From: Linyphia triangularis
Lineage: Eukaryota > Arthropoda > Arachnida > Araneae > Linyphiidae
DNA: 64,000 nt
Direction of reading: 5' to 3'
NCBI GenBank assembly: GCA_963978545.1
Contig: OZ021731.1
Location: forward strand, 22,233,093 to 22,297,092
Part shown: piece after piece, positions 1-12,900 of the stretch
Layout: every line of letters starts with the position of its first letter
How positions within the stretch are numbered: position 1 is the stretch's first letter
Made by a program: the position numbers and the translations under genes
The notes under the pieces: generated by a model
What the model saw: only the letters and a program-made list of their open reading frames with translations
Told to the model about the DNA's origin: nothing
Databases searched by the model: none

Positions 1-783
1 GCATTTTTTTTTATTAAAGTCACTTAAGGGATTTTTTCTCTTGAATAATAAATACTTCTAAAAATATTATTCAATTAAGCTAAGCATTAACGCTTAGAGG
101 TATTTAAAATGAATATTTACAAAAATCTTTTTCCTAATAAAGTGGTAGATTTTAATTTATTGGAAAATAAGTGTTTGATCACGAAGACAGGAAATCTACA
201 CATTACTCAGAAATTGATCGCGTGATTTCTGGAGAAATGTAGTGAAATACTTCTGACCTGAAATTATTTTTTTGTATTAGAATAATTTCCCAGTGCAAAA
301 AGTAAAGTATAAGCAAACATTCTCTTGAGAATTTAGTTAGTTGACCGTACTCTTTTCAGCAGATGTATAAAAAGAAGGATTGGATTAGAGAACACAGTCT
401 TCAGTATAATTTATTACTAGCGACAAAAGAATTTCATTAATTGAAAGGAATTAGATTCGTATTCAACGAAAATGTATTGTTAAACAATCTGGTAAAGTAT
501 TATTGAGTAATTAATTTCAATTGAAGTACTCGGGTATTATTTTAAATAATTCGGGATTTGAAAATCATATTTTTGGGATAAAAATTTAGAAATTACAGAG
601 AATATCCTCAATCTCAAATGAGAGATTAGCTCATTCAAATTTAACTACAATTGTACACATAACAATTATTGCAGAGAGAGTTTAGAGGAAAATCTGTAAT
701 AAAGCATAGTGAATATTTAAAACCAGTTTGCTAAGCTACAGAATGACTAGTAATAAACTTCAAAAATTAAATAAAATACATAC
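1..783 (-). other. SUPT5H: SPT5 intron, left edge
   Basis: AT-rich intron following the donor at 783-782. I see no further exon with SPT5 similarity and no recognisable repeat here. Confidence 0.6.
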
Positions 784-909
784 AGAGTGTGGGCCATCGA
801 TGACTTTCACAACATCTCGAACTTGGATCTGGTTTGCTTCCGAGTCTAAAGCAACAGCTCGTTTGGTATCTTTTCGTTTCAATACACTCTGATGCTTAAC
901 TTTAACAAC
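784..909 (-). CDS. SUPT5H: SPT5 coding exon 16 (start of KOW4; last visible)
   Basis: Acceptor TGTTGAAAG, donor GTATGT, 126 nt, phase 0 to 0. Residues 591-632, [14 protein letters not shown], then [20 protein letters not shown] and PHS. KOW4 is interrupted by the intron that continues past position 1. Confidence 0.95.
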
Positions 910-3900
910 CTTTCAACAAAATTTTTAAAAATAAGACAAATTACAACAAGATACTTATAAAGACAAGTAAAAAAAAAAAAGTTATCTTACATTTCCATGC
1001 ATATTCAGAATATGAAAATTTTCCTTTTCCAGTCGAACAATCACACCAACTGTTTGAGCACTATATAAAAAAATGTGTATAATGAAATATCATGATATAA
1101 ATTAAATTTTATTCACAGGTTTTTCACATGATGTCTTTTGGTATCAATCTTATATTTGTTATTTACAGCAACAAAAACATTTTTGTAGATGAAAACTTAT
1201 AAAAGCAGTAGCATTTAATTTCAAGTGATTACAACATAGCCCACTGACAGACAAATTCAGGGATGAGAGTGATCAGAGAGCAAAAAGAAAGAAATCCAAA
1301 AATTCGTTAAAAAAGCAAGAGAAAGGGATGATACCCAAAAGTTTTGTCAAAAGAGCTTGTGGAAGAAATACACAAAAATTCAACAAAAAAAAGTATGCAG
1401 AAAGGATGATTTAATAATTTTATAGATACAATTAAATTTCTCATACTAAATATTAATTACATACTTGTGAAGTAATCTGTGAAGAAAGAGGAGCTAAAAA
1501 GGGAAAATCTTTTGTTTAGACATAAGTAAAAGTATACTTTTTGCAGGTAAAACTGGTTCAGATCAGAAAAATGCAGATCCTTGAAACAGGGACAAAGAAA
1601 AGGAAAATGTTACATAAAAACAAAAAGAGGAAATCCTCCAAAAGGAGGAAAATTCTCATCCCTGCAAATTACACAAATACTATAAAAGTAAACAATAATT
1701 TAGGGTGAGAAATTAAGATAATAGGGTCATTCCATATCAATTCAATCTGATCTTCTCTGAATTTAAAGAAATGTTGTCAATTCTCATAACCAAAAAAAAA
1801 AAAAAAAGCAAGAATGTTTTTAATAAAACAGTGCTTATTGGGTAAAACATTTAATAAGTCCCAATAAACCTTTCAAGAAAATTACAATATGTACATTTTA
1901 CTAAAGGAGGATACCTACTCTAACAATACTAGGTCACCCCACTGAAACTGTCCAAGAGAGTCAACACCTGTGGCCATATCAGTACACAACTGCAAATCCT
2001 GGGGCCGCACTTTAAGCTGAAAATTCATTGCAATTAATAAACATGAAATATCAACATATGATAAAAAATTAATTTTTTTAACAAAGAATGTAAGAGTTAT
2101 AAACCTCGTGCATTGTCAAATCAGAAAACAGAAGAACGATATTCTCTTCCACCCGCACAATGAGTCCAGTGTCACCTTCATAGGTTCCAGCAATTACTTT
2201 CACGTGGTCACCTTGCTTGAAATATTTCCGCAACTCATGAGCTGGAAACTCCAAGGGATCCTACATTAAAAAGAAAAATATAAGTAATACAATTATGGCT
2301 ATATTAAAATTTGGATTAATATATATTTAAAATTATTGTTGCATGGTTCCAGAATATTTCAATGAAAGGTTTTTTTAGTTTATGTTTAATGTGCTTAGCA
2401 AAATTACTCTATTATGTGATCTGTTTTACTATTAAAGTAAAATTTAATTCTGGCAAAGTGTAAGCTGTTGCTAACTGAAATTTTTTAATGCTGATTGAAT
2501 CCTTCTAACTTAAATTATAGATTAAAAATGTATTTGATTTATGATTATATAGCTTAAACTGTTAATTAAATCATGAAAAATACTAAAATATTTATACTTA
2601 GCTTTAACAGAAAAAATAAAACAAAACCATTTTGTGTTATTCAATTGGATACCATAAATTAATAAAATAGTTTCTACATTAAAAAACCAAATAATGTTTA
2701 TAATCAGTAGAGTTTTACATAGATCAACAAAAAACAATTAAGCCTCTTTAACTACACAGGATGATTCACATCACATTTGCCACTGCAATACTTTGAAGAA
2801 ATCTTGAACATTCAGTAATGTCTCAATTTTATTTCATTCCACTTACTGAATAAAACAAAACCATTCATGTGTCTATATTGTGTTTGCTTTAACAATACAG
2901 CTTAGCTTTTCCCAGCTACTAAGCCCTCAGACCAAATACATGAAGTGGTATAGCAAAAAAAGATTGATTTATTAAGATTTTACAACTCATCAAAAATACA
3001 GATATAAAATAGAGGATGCCCCAAGAAACTTTTTGATAAATCAGTTTCAGAAATACTAATTGCATTCATTAAAAAGAAAAGAAAAAAAAAAAAAAAAAAC
3101 TGTAAGCAAATAATTTTTTATTGTTTGCCACACATGATCTTGAAGGGGCGCAGTGAGTTTTCTAAAAAAAATTAGGTAGGAATTTTAAGGATAATCCAAA
3201 AATTTCAGGAATATTTTAAGGGTAATTCTTAAAATTTTAGGGATAGTTTAAAAACATTTATGAATATTTCTTTTGTAGGTGGCATAGGCTCAAACAGACA
3301 TATTCTTTCCAAAGCTTGTTTCAATACCAACAAATTTTGCTGCCCATTTTCAAAAAATGTAACTTTCAAATTTTTTTTAGCAAAATAAGTTATGTAATCA
3401 AGCAGAATTATACTATTTTGACAAACATACACAATTAATTAAATCTACTTTTCTCAACTGGAGGAATACCGAGTATTTTTTTATGAATTTTGGAGAGAAA
3501 TTTAATTTTTTAAATAATTATCAAAAAATTTAAGTACAAATTTAAGAAGAAACAAAACATTTAAGGAATATTCGTGCGAATGCTATCTTTGACTTTGCTA
3601 ATAAAAACCATTAACACTTGCACAATTCTACAAACAAATCCATTAAAACAAATCTAATTACCTTCAAGTCTTCATGAGTGGGGAGCATAGTGACTTTATT
3701 TCCATCAACAGCAATCACTCTACCCTGCAGATGAATCAACTCACCCTCACAAACTTCAACATTATCACCAGGAGAAAAGCTGTGGTTGGCATCATCTTGG
3801 CCTGTGCCTTCACTCACTGTTTAGCCATTAAGCAAAAACATTAGGAATTTCGTAATGCACGAAAGAACTATTTTTAATAAGTTTTAGTAGCTAAACATAC

Positions 3901-6900
3901 ATTGAGAATTTTACAATACAAAAATAATTGCAACAACTTAAAAAAATAATATATTCTAGCATAACAATGTTTAAGTTATTGTTTATAGAAAAGCATGAAA
4001 GAGTATTAACTTATGCTAGTAATATTAAAGTAATATAAAAGTTCCAAGGTATGATCACATTTAATTTGTCAAAAAATACTTTTAATAGACAATTCCCGCA
4101 TTTTTTAAAAACGAATGAAGTTGATTTATATTTATAAAGAATTTCTTTCTAATTCTAAATATTCCGATAAAAGTTCTTTAAAAAAATTAGTTATTTAAAT
4201 ATTAAGAAAAGAAAATGCACCAAAAATTCTCAAATTGCGATCCGCTCAAAACAGGCCGATTTTTAGTATGACGTCAAGTGTCTCGAAAGGTTCAGTGACG
4301 TAATCCCTTCGCTCCGTTTGTTATGGTGAGGTTTCTACCACAAAATGTCAGCTATATACTCTGTAGTTTCTACTTAGTAGTTGCTGTTTCTCAAATATTT
4401 TTGATTGCCTATTTTGCAGGTATTTGTTTTTTACTTAATTGCAAAAATGGAACCTGGTTTTGTAAGAGGCCAACTGGACAATTTGCCAAAAATTGACCCG
4501 ACAATGATGGCTGTCTATTTCAGCAAGAATATGGATTTTGTAACATCAGAAACCTGTGGTGTAAATGCCAATAGGCAAGATTCCCTGCTTTAATTAACTT
4601 GAATGTTTTTAACTTGGTTAGTTAACGGTTTTAATGGTTAATTAACTTGAATGGTTTTTGGTGGGAAAATATCAGTATTTTTTCGTTAAAGGGGGCCATT
4701 GTCAACATCCAAGTCCGGTACGGATTCTGAGACAAGGTAATTTTTGCCAAAAAATGGCTGCCCCGCCATTTTTTTTTAATGACAAGTAAACATAATTTGG
4801 CGTGGTTTTATGTAAACAATTCTTGGCGCAAAATCAATATCGGAATTTGAATTTTAACCCATTACTTTGCACTTGATGTTTACAAAAAGTTAGAATAGCT
4901 TTCCTAACAAATAGCTTGTTTTAAACTTAAACGGCAAACATTCTTTAATTTTCCTAATATAAAAATTATCATAAATGTAACTTATTTTAAAATGATCTTC
5001 ACAAACATAACGTACAGTCTTTGTCGACAGTGGCATATACTTTTCAATGTCCCTCTTCATCGCTTGGCACCACTTTTTTCGAGTATTTTTATTCCGTGGT
5101 ACGTAAATGAAAATTTTGTCAGGAGTTGTTATGGTTGTGCTTTTGCACATTGGCACGAAGCAATATTTGTAGAAAACGTTAGACAATTTAAGAAAAAATC
5201 AATCAAATAATATGAAAACAAAAGGACGAGAAGACAAGTATGTGAAATTTCCATGATAACAACGTTTTAACAGCCGCAACCGACACGTGACCTATAGAGA
5301 TATTTAGGAAACGATGACATCCCAATAGAGTCGCAAAAAAAAAATGTCAGTTTTCCCGCAAAAATCTGACAGGCAAACTTAAAATGCAAGTTTAGAAAAA
5401 AAAAAAAAAAAAAACGTGGAGAATAGAAATTTTTGTGTTAATGGTCATTTTGAGACATTTAGAATCGAATAAAATTTAAAAAAAAAAAAAAAAAAATGCG
5501 GGAATTGTCCATTGTCAAAAAATAGTAAATGTGATGCAATATTCCATTAAATTTAAATCAAATTCATCTAAAAGAACCTGAACACTCGTCCAAGAATGTT
5601 AACAGATAACAGTCATGTTGTGACATTGTCTTGTTAGTCGGAATGTTAACAGCTAAAAGTCATGTTTTGACATTTTCTAGTTAGTCGCAAGATTTTTCCC
5701 ACTTAAAATTTCCAATCTTAATGTATATGCTGTTTGAATGAACCAAGATACATACTAATACAGGATTAAAATTGTACCCGTGGTCATCTATAATATTACA
5801 AACCCGTATGCAGGGATTGAAATATCTATTGCCTGATATGCCTGGTAATAATTAGGATCCAACAAGATTGATATTTTTTCTAAACCATATCCACACTGGC
5901 AATTTGTATATATAAAAAAGTAATTTATATTTGACACAGGTAAATTTGTTTTCTATCTGAAAAACTTAGAAGTCATATAACATGCCCCAGCATAATTGAA
6001 AAGAAACTGTCTGAAAAAAAGCTTGAAGAAAGTAATACTGATAACAATTGATTAATAATCCAGTACTGCAATAAAGAATAGTAAACTATACAGGCTTCAA
6101 AATTTTGATAAATTAGATTGTAAATTATAATTACTGTGTAGTAGTAATATCCTTTTTAAAATGTTGCTTCATTTTCTAAGCTGCATAAAAAGGCTAAATT
6201 AACAAGAAAGGATACACTCAATCTCCATTCCCATGGTATCATTTTTCTCGGCAAACTTTTCAAGTTCTGATAGTGTAGGTTTCACACCATCTACAATCTG
6301 GAAGGAAAAAAAAGTTCAGTTTAATAAATGTAAATCAAATTTGAAAATGAAAATTGGAATATATATAGTACATGTTATAATACACAGCTTAAAAAAAAAA
6401 ATCAATCTTTACGAGCTTACCAATGCTGATTTGGCAAAACTCTTGAAAAGAAAGCCTTTCCGACTGTAACGGTTGCCTTCAAATATAAGATAGTCACCAT
6501 CAGTGGATACCTCTCCACCTAAAGACCTGCAATAAAATGCATATTACAAAAACATAATCTTTCTAATACATTTTAAAAAGAAGGCAATATGATATTAACT
6601 TAAAGAAAATTATAAAAGAATAGTTCACCTAATTGCATCAACATCAAATAGCTTGGCTGGAGGTTTTTTGCCCTTCTTGCGTTTTTCTTGTTCCTGTTTA
6701 ACACAAAAGCATGACAAATGTATTTTATGCAATTCAATTTGCAACTAATTCATATGAGACATACATACAAAGAAAATTTAACAGTCTAGAAAAAAAAAAC
6801 CTTGCAATTGAGTTTTTTTCGACACTGATACAGGATGGCCTCAAAATTCAGGAAAAAAAATATTCCCCGATAGATTTCTAAAAAATTCCTGGATTTCACG

Positions 6901-9900
6901 GCAAGCTTTTTTAAAAAATTTCCCAAAAGTGTAGATTAAATAGAGTATTTATGCCAATTTTTTAAAAATAGTTTTGACAGCAATAAAAAGTTAAAATTAC
7001 ACCATAACACGAAACTTCCAATGATTACAATTCCCCGAGAAAATGGCGCCAAAATAAGGATGAACGGGGAAACGTACCTACAAAACAATAGAAAAATTCT
7101 GTGAGTTTCGCGAAATTTCAAAAAATTCCCTGACATTTTTCAGAATTAGAAAGCTTCATGACATTCCCCTGATTTCCAGATTCTGCAGCCACTACGTAAT
7201 ATATATATATATATATATAAAAAAAAAGGTTATACAAAAAAACTTAAAATGCTCTAAAGAGCTAATAAATAATCTGTAAGGAAATTTATGATTTATTCTA
7301 ACATATCGTCTAAATATATAAATTGGGCAAAAAAAAATAAAAGTTAGAAAAGCAACAGTTACAACTCAAATTATTCATTTTATCAGTAGTCAAAAGAATG
7401 CAGTGTTGGAAAAATAAAACCATGGTTTTTTGGTAAAAATAAATTTTTTTTTTTTTTTTTTTTTTTTTGGTTTAAACCGGGTTTTATTGGTTTAAACCGT
7501 TTTTTTTTTTTTTTTTTTTTTTTAAATCCTTTTCTAATTACATGTATACATATTTATAAATAACATTTGATGTTAACCAGAATAATTAATGTTTAAATAA
7601 CAAATAATATTCCTTCTGAAAATATTTTAAACTAAATAAATAAACAATTGTTACTTATGTGGATATTTAAATGGTATTAAATTTTAACATTATATTAAAA
7701 GATAAAAATTTTTAAATTCAATGTATACAATATAATACAATAGTAATTGTTTACTGCATAATACATGAAATATTGCTCTAAGATTCATCAGTAATGGTGT
7801 TAAGTTGTTCAAAATGATATTTTTAAGTTTTAGAAATAAGTTGTTAAAACACAAAACCTCTATTTTAGAAACAAATTTAAAATGCAGCCTATAATTTAAT
7901 TTTAATTAATAATATTGAATAATTATAAAACATTAATATATCCATTAGATTAATATTAAAAACTTATTGTTGATACAAGATTTATTTTAAAATATGTTAG
8001 AAAACATCCTATCGATAATATTCGTATAATTTTTCATTTACAAATTCTTCCTTCATGTAATACCAAGAATGTAGATCTTTCATTTAGTGAATTACTTTCT
8101 TAAAAATTAATAGAAAGAAAAGCTAAATGTTTTTTTTTTAATTCTATTTTAAAACAAGTTTAGGATTTAACATTTTGAACAAGAAAAATCTATTTTGCAG
8201 CTTCTTCTAAACCCAGGCTGTTACACAATTTTGATTTTCTTCAAAAGTAAAAAAAAAAAATCTCTCAACATTTGTTGTAGTTGCTTTTGCAGTAAAATTC
8301 TTTAAGAAAAAGATATCTTTGGAATGGAAAATTTTGGGTTTAAAGTAGAAGTTATTTACAACATCAAATAATTATAAATAATAATAATAAAAAAATACAT
8401 TTTTAAATTTTTCTTTAAAAAAAATCAATTGTTTTTTTTTGTTGAGAAAATTATAATTTGATTTAAACTACAAATGTAATGAAGGATTTAAGGAAATAAG
8501 AATGCAAGAGAAATAATCAAACTATATAAATTAAATAACACATGTTAAAAAGCTTAAATTAAAAATACTGCAACATAACACTCACTGATTAGGGCAGTGA
8601 TTCTCAACCACTGTGCCGAGGCACTTTTGTGTGCCGCCAAATTCTTAAAAAGTGCCACTAAATTTTAGAAATGTATATTTGTAATTAATCCCTTAATAAA
8701 CGTACTGTTGTTTTTGTAGTACATATTATTTTATTTTACATTTCAAATTATTATCATAAACTATTTTACACAGTGTATAATAGGGGTATTACAGTGTATT
8801 ATAGGTAGGTAAAGTAAACAACTTTTAAACTTATATTTTTCTTTGTGTGCCGCCAAATTTTGAAATCGTTAAAAGTGTGCAGCGCCAAAAAAAAAGGTTG
8901 AGAATCACTGGATTAGGGCACATCAGTACTTGAAACTTGCTGAAAAACTACTGAAATTAATTGAGACAAAAACTAAAATATATCAACGTTAGTGAAAATA
9001 TATTTAAGTCTTTTATTACTTTGACATTAATACATGCTTAGATATAATAATTAAAAATAAAACTTACTATTGATCGAAGGGCTCCTCTCTTTTTGGTGTA
9101 ATCCACTCTAGGTATCAACTTCAAATGGACGTAGTTTTGAGCCATATTTACAAAGTCTACCTAAAACGTAAAAATAACAACATCAGATGACATTCTGAGC
9201 AATAGGCAGAATAACAATATATTTATGAAATTTGGTAAATGCAGTGACTTTTCACAATGTTGTGGTTTGATGCTATCAGAGTTCGTCCTCGATATTTTTT
9301 TTGATTGGCGGCGTGCCCTGCCTGCCCCTTTTCTTTAATAATAGCGCCCTTCCTGCCCTTTATCAGAAAAAATCGCATCCTGTAAGAATTAAAAAAACTT
9401 TCGTTTTTTCGCCCAGCAGTACACAATATGTGGATCACCCCTACTGAAATCGCCTGTCGCGCATGCCCAATCATGTTCAAACGCACAAAATATAGATCAG
9501 GGACTAAAATCATTCAATAGATTGCCCAAATAACGTGTGTCGTTAGTAGGTGAATTGTAGGGGGCCGTCTTACAATTTCCCAAGTGCTCATTAGTAAATC
9601 AGGGTTCCCAATCTTTTTTCAAAATGAAAATTAAGGAGTTCTTAAGGACTTTTTAAGGACCCACAAATATTTATTAAGGACCTTTAGAAACACGAGAAAA
9701 ATTACATTACACCTTCACAGGAAATCACGTTGGGAGAAAATTAGTAAGTCGTAAAATATAATAAAAGACTGTATCTACAACTATCTTTTTTGGCTTAGGA
9801 CGTAAGCATGGTTGTCATACAAAGCGTCTACTAAATATCTGTAGATTTATTTAAACTTTTTCAGGGCTTTCGAAATAAATTTATGATACGACTTTACGCA

Positions 9901-12900
9901 ATTATGTGAGAAAAGAAGACTCTAGTATCAAATTTCAACTTTAATAAACTGTTTTCTAAATAATTTTTTTTTAAAAATAAAGACAAACCATAAATCATGT
10001 CAAACTAGATGAACATTAAACAAATACTCTATACTATATTCACTCTTTTTGTCTTCTAAATACTTGAAATTTTAATAAAAATTGAAGAAATCAACAATTT
10101 ATTTTAAAAACATTTCCTAATGTAATTTTTGTTTTTATGCATTGAATGAAGTTGGTAAAAAAATTACATATCAATTTATGTATTTATAAAAATCCGTCTC
10201 CGAATGTGGATGGATTGAAGGAGGTTCAGAATTTTTCATTTCTTTTCAGTTAGCATTATTTCTTTGTCTAACTGTTCAATTTCCTAATTTGCAGTTTCCA
10301 TTATTTGTAATTTTTTTTTTTTTTCATTTGCTTAAGTTCAGCTACAGCCACCTTTCAGTTACAGAATTCAAGGAAAAACTTCGGATTTTCACAAAATTGC
10401 AATATCAATTAATTTTAAACAAATGTTTTAAAAAAATTGCATTTCATAGCATTTTTTTACGTCAATTCAGCATAAAAATTTACATCTATAGCTAAAATGT
10501 AGCAATGTTTTTTAAGTTAAAATAATCTATTTTACATACAATAGAAATTAAAATTACAATTTTAAATAGGGATATACAGTAAAGTTGGTCAATGTGGACT
10601 AATTTCTTAAATAAAATAAAAAATTTAATAATTCAGCATCGATTCAAACCAAACGGCAAAACCGATCCTCCTACTAATCACGGGCATAAAAATGGCATAA
10701 CAAATCTCAGAAATAGCTGCTATTAAAGGCTTAAAATTACCAATACTCCAACGTTAATATCGGAGACAGCAACCACCATATCATCGAAAATCTCGGCAAT
10801 TACTTTAAAGCAACAATCTGCAAAAATAACCATCACACCAAAGTAAATAATAGCGTTAGTGCCCAAATATATTGGTGGAAATCTCTGCAATAGAGGCGAC
10901 GATTTCAATGTAACTCTACGAAATTGACTATCAGAACCACGTAAATCTCAGCGGCAGCGACAACTATAGATGCGCAAACCTTCGGGATATTGGTACTTAA
11001 ATTGGTGTAACATTTGCTGAAAATGAACATCACAACAAGGTAAATCCCAAAGATAGTTATCGTTTAAGCAATGTAAATCTCGGCAATAGGAGCCCATACA
11101 TCAGTGTAACGTGCAACATTTTTATGCACGACGTCTAATCAGGTTGGTATCTACAACTTAACGTGAATTCCGAACCACAACGAACGTTCATGCCTAATCC
11201 GGGATTTGAACCTAGCACCTTTGGCGGTAATCTATAAGAAAAGTAGTCATTACATCTGAGTTGGAAGAGTCTGAATGTACACAGACTTCATGGTTGGAAG
11301 ACTCGCAAGCAAGCCCAAGAAAATTGTATTGCAGATTTGTGTATATAAAAAAAAACCTGAAATCCACATTTCAGCTGAAATGTACCATTTCTGACAGGTG
11401 CAATCTCCGCAATAGTGTCAGTGACTGTTCTATCGGTGTAACAATCGACAAAAATGAATATTGCGCAACAATCGACAAAAATGAATATCGCGAAACAATC
11501 GACAAAAATGAATATCGTGAAACAATCAACAAAAATGAATATCACGCAACAACGTAATTTTTAGGCGATAGCGTCCGCCATAAGTACGAGATCAACAATC
11601 ATTTCAATAGCAAAACGCTCAGCAAAATGGCCATCACATACCAACGTAAATAATGCCGATAGAGGCTATAACATAAGAGAAAAATGCAAGAAAAAAAGTA
11701 GTCATTCCATCCGTTATTTAGGGAGATCTGAACATATGCAGGTTCCGTGGTAGTTAGAAAATTTAGATCGATCTCACACACGATTGAAATTTCCGTCAAA
11801 AAGCCTGAAAACTTAGAAATTGAACCATGTGTGAAGAGATAAGAAGGAGTAACTTCTCTCTATTTGCGAGATCAATGGGAAACTTGTAGAATAACATTGA
11901 TTTTCTATGAAATTTGTAAAAAAAGCGGAGAGATATGAAAAATTAAAAAAAGGGTGGAAATTCGCCGATCGCCGAAAGGAATCACATTCATGGAAAAGAT
12001 AAATTTTCGGGACAAAATTTACGATTTTGGTACTTTTTCGGAGCCAGTTTTCTGTTCCGAATATTTTCGTGACATTCGGAACCAGTAGACACCTTGTCAT
12101 AAAACTTAAGTTTTTGCTCTTATCTTTTACTATTTGTCTAGGATTTAGACATAATGAGTTATGAACAATTTTATCATTTAATAATAATTTAATCATTAGA
12201 GTTTGCAACATTTTTACAATAAAACTACAACAATCTCATTTTAAATTGAGGCCTTCCTCTACACTTACATTATTTGTCTTCAATTTTTCTTTTGATAGTT
12301 TATTAGCAAAAACCCCATGCTAATTTCGTCGATAGACAAGTACCAATTATAATCCTCTAAGTCAAACTTACAAAGTTTTAATACTATTGTAGTAGTTTTA
12401 TGATCTTGCTTTAGAACATGGAAATAGTTTGTGCACTGTACGACGAGTTTTGACTATTTATCTTCATAAAAGGGCAAGAGGAGATTATCATTTTGAAAGA
12501 ATTCGAGGAAAGGGCGTAGTAATTTAGCAACAGCTAAAAGAAAATTAAATTTGGCCACTACTGTTTTGTCTCTAGTTGCTTCACAAATAGTCTGATAAGA
12601 CTTGCAACTTGGTTTGCTTAAATTCCCCTTTTCTACCTCTTACATTTAAACATTATTACATTTTCAAACCTCTTACATTATTACATATTAAATTGTATTT
12701 TCTTGATTATTTTCGTATTCATTCGGTTTTCAATAATTGTTTAGCATTAATGGCCATTTTTCATAACTGGTGGATTTTGAATCACCCACCATAATGAATT
12801 GGTGACGTTTTGATCTTGTTACCAATTTTTCAAAAACGCGCCAACCCATACACGTAGACTAGGAATTTATTAGGAGAGATTTCCGGAATGTAGCCTAACA

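Larger units (their letters stand above)
10740..11660. repeat. Degenerate minisatellite
   Basis: Phrases such as 'atctcggcaat', 'accatcacaccaaagtaaat' and 'ggcgac' recur irregularly at a few tens of bases. The composition is more even than the surrounding AT-rich DNA. It lies inside the 3.6-kb element. Confidence 0.5.

Noticed and set aside
11813..12211. 132-codon minus-strand frame in the 3.6-kb element
   Set aside because: Phe/Ser/Leu-rich, no transposase motif seen, and not shared with the shorter relatives.
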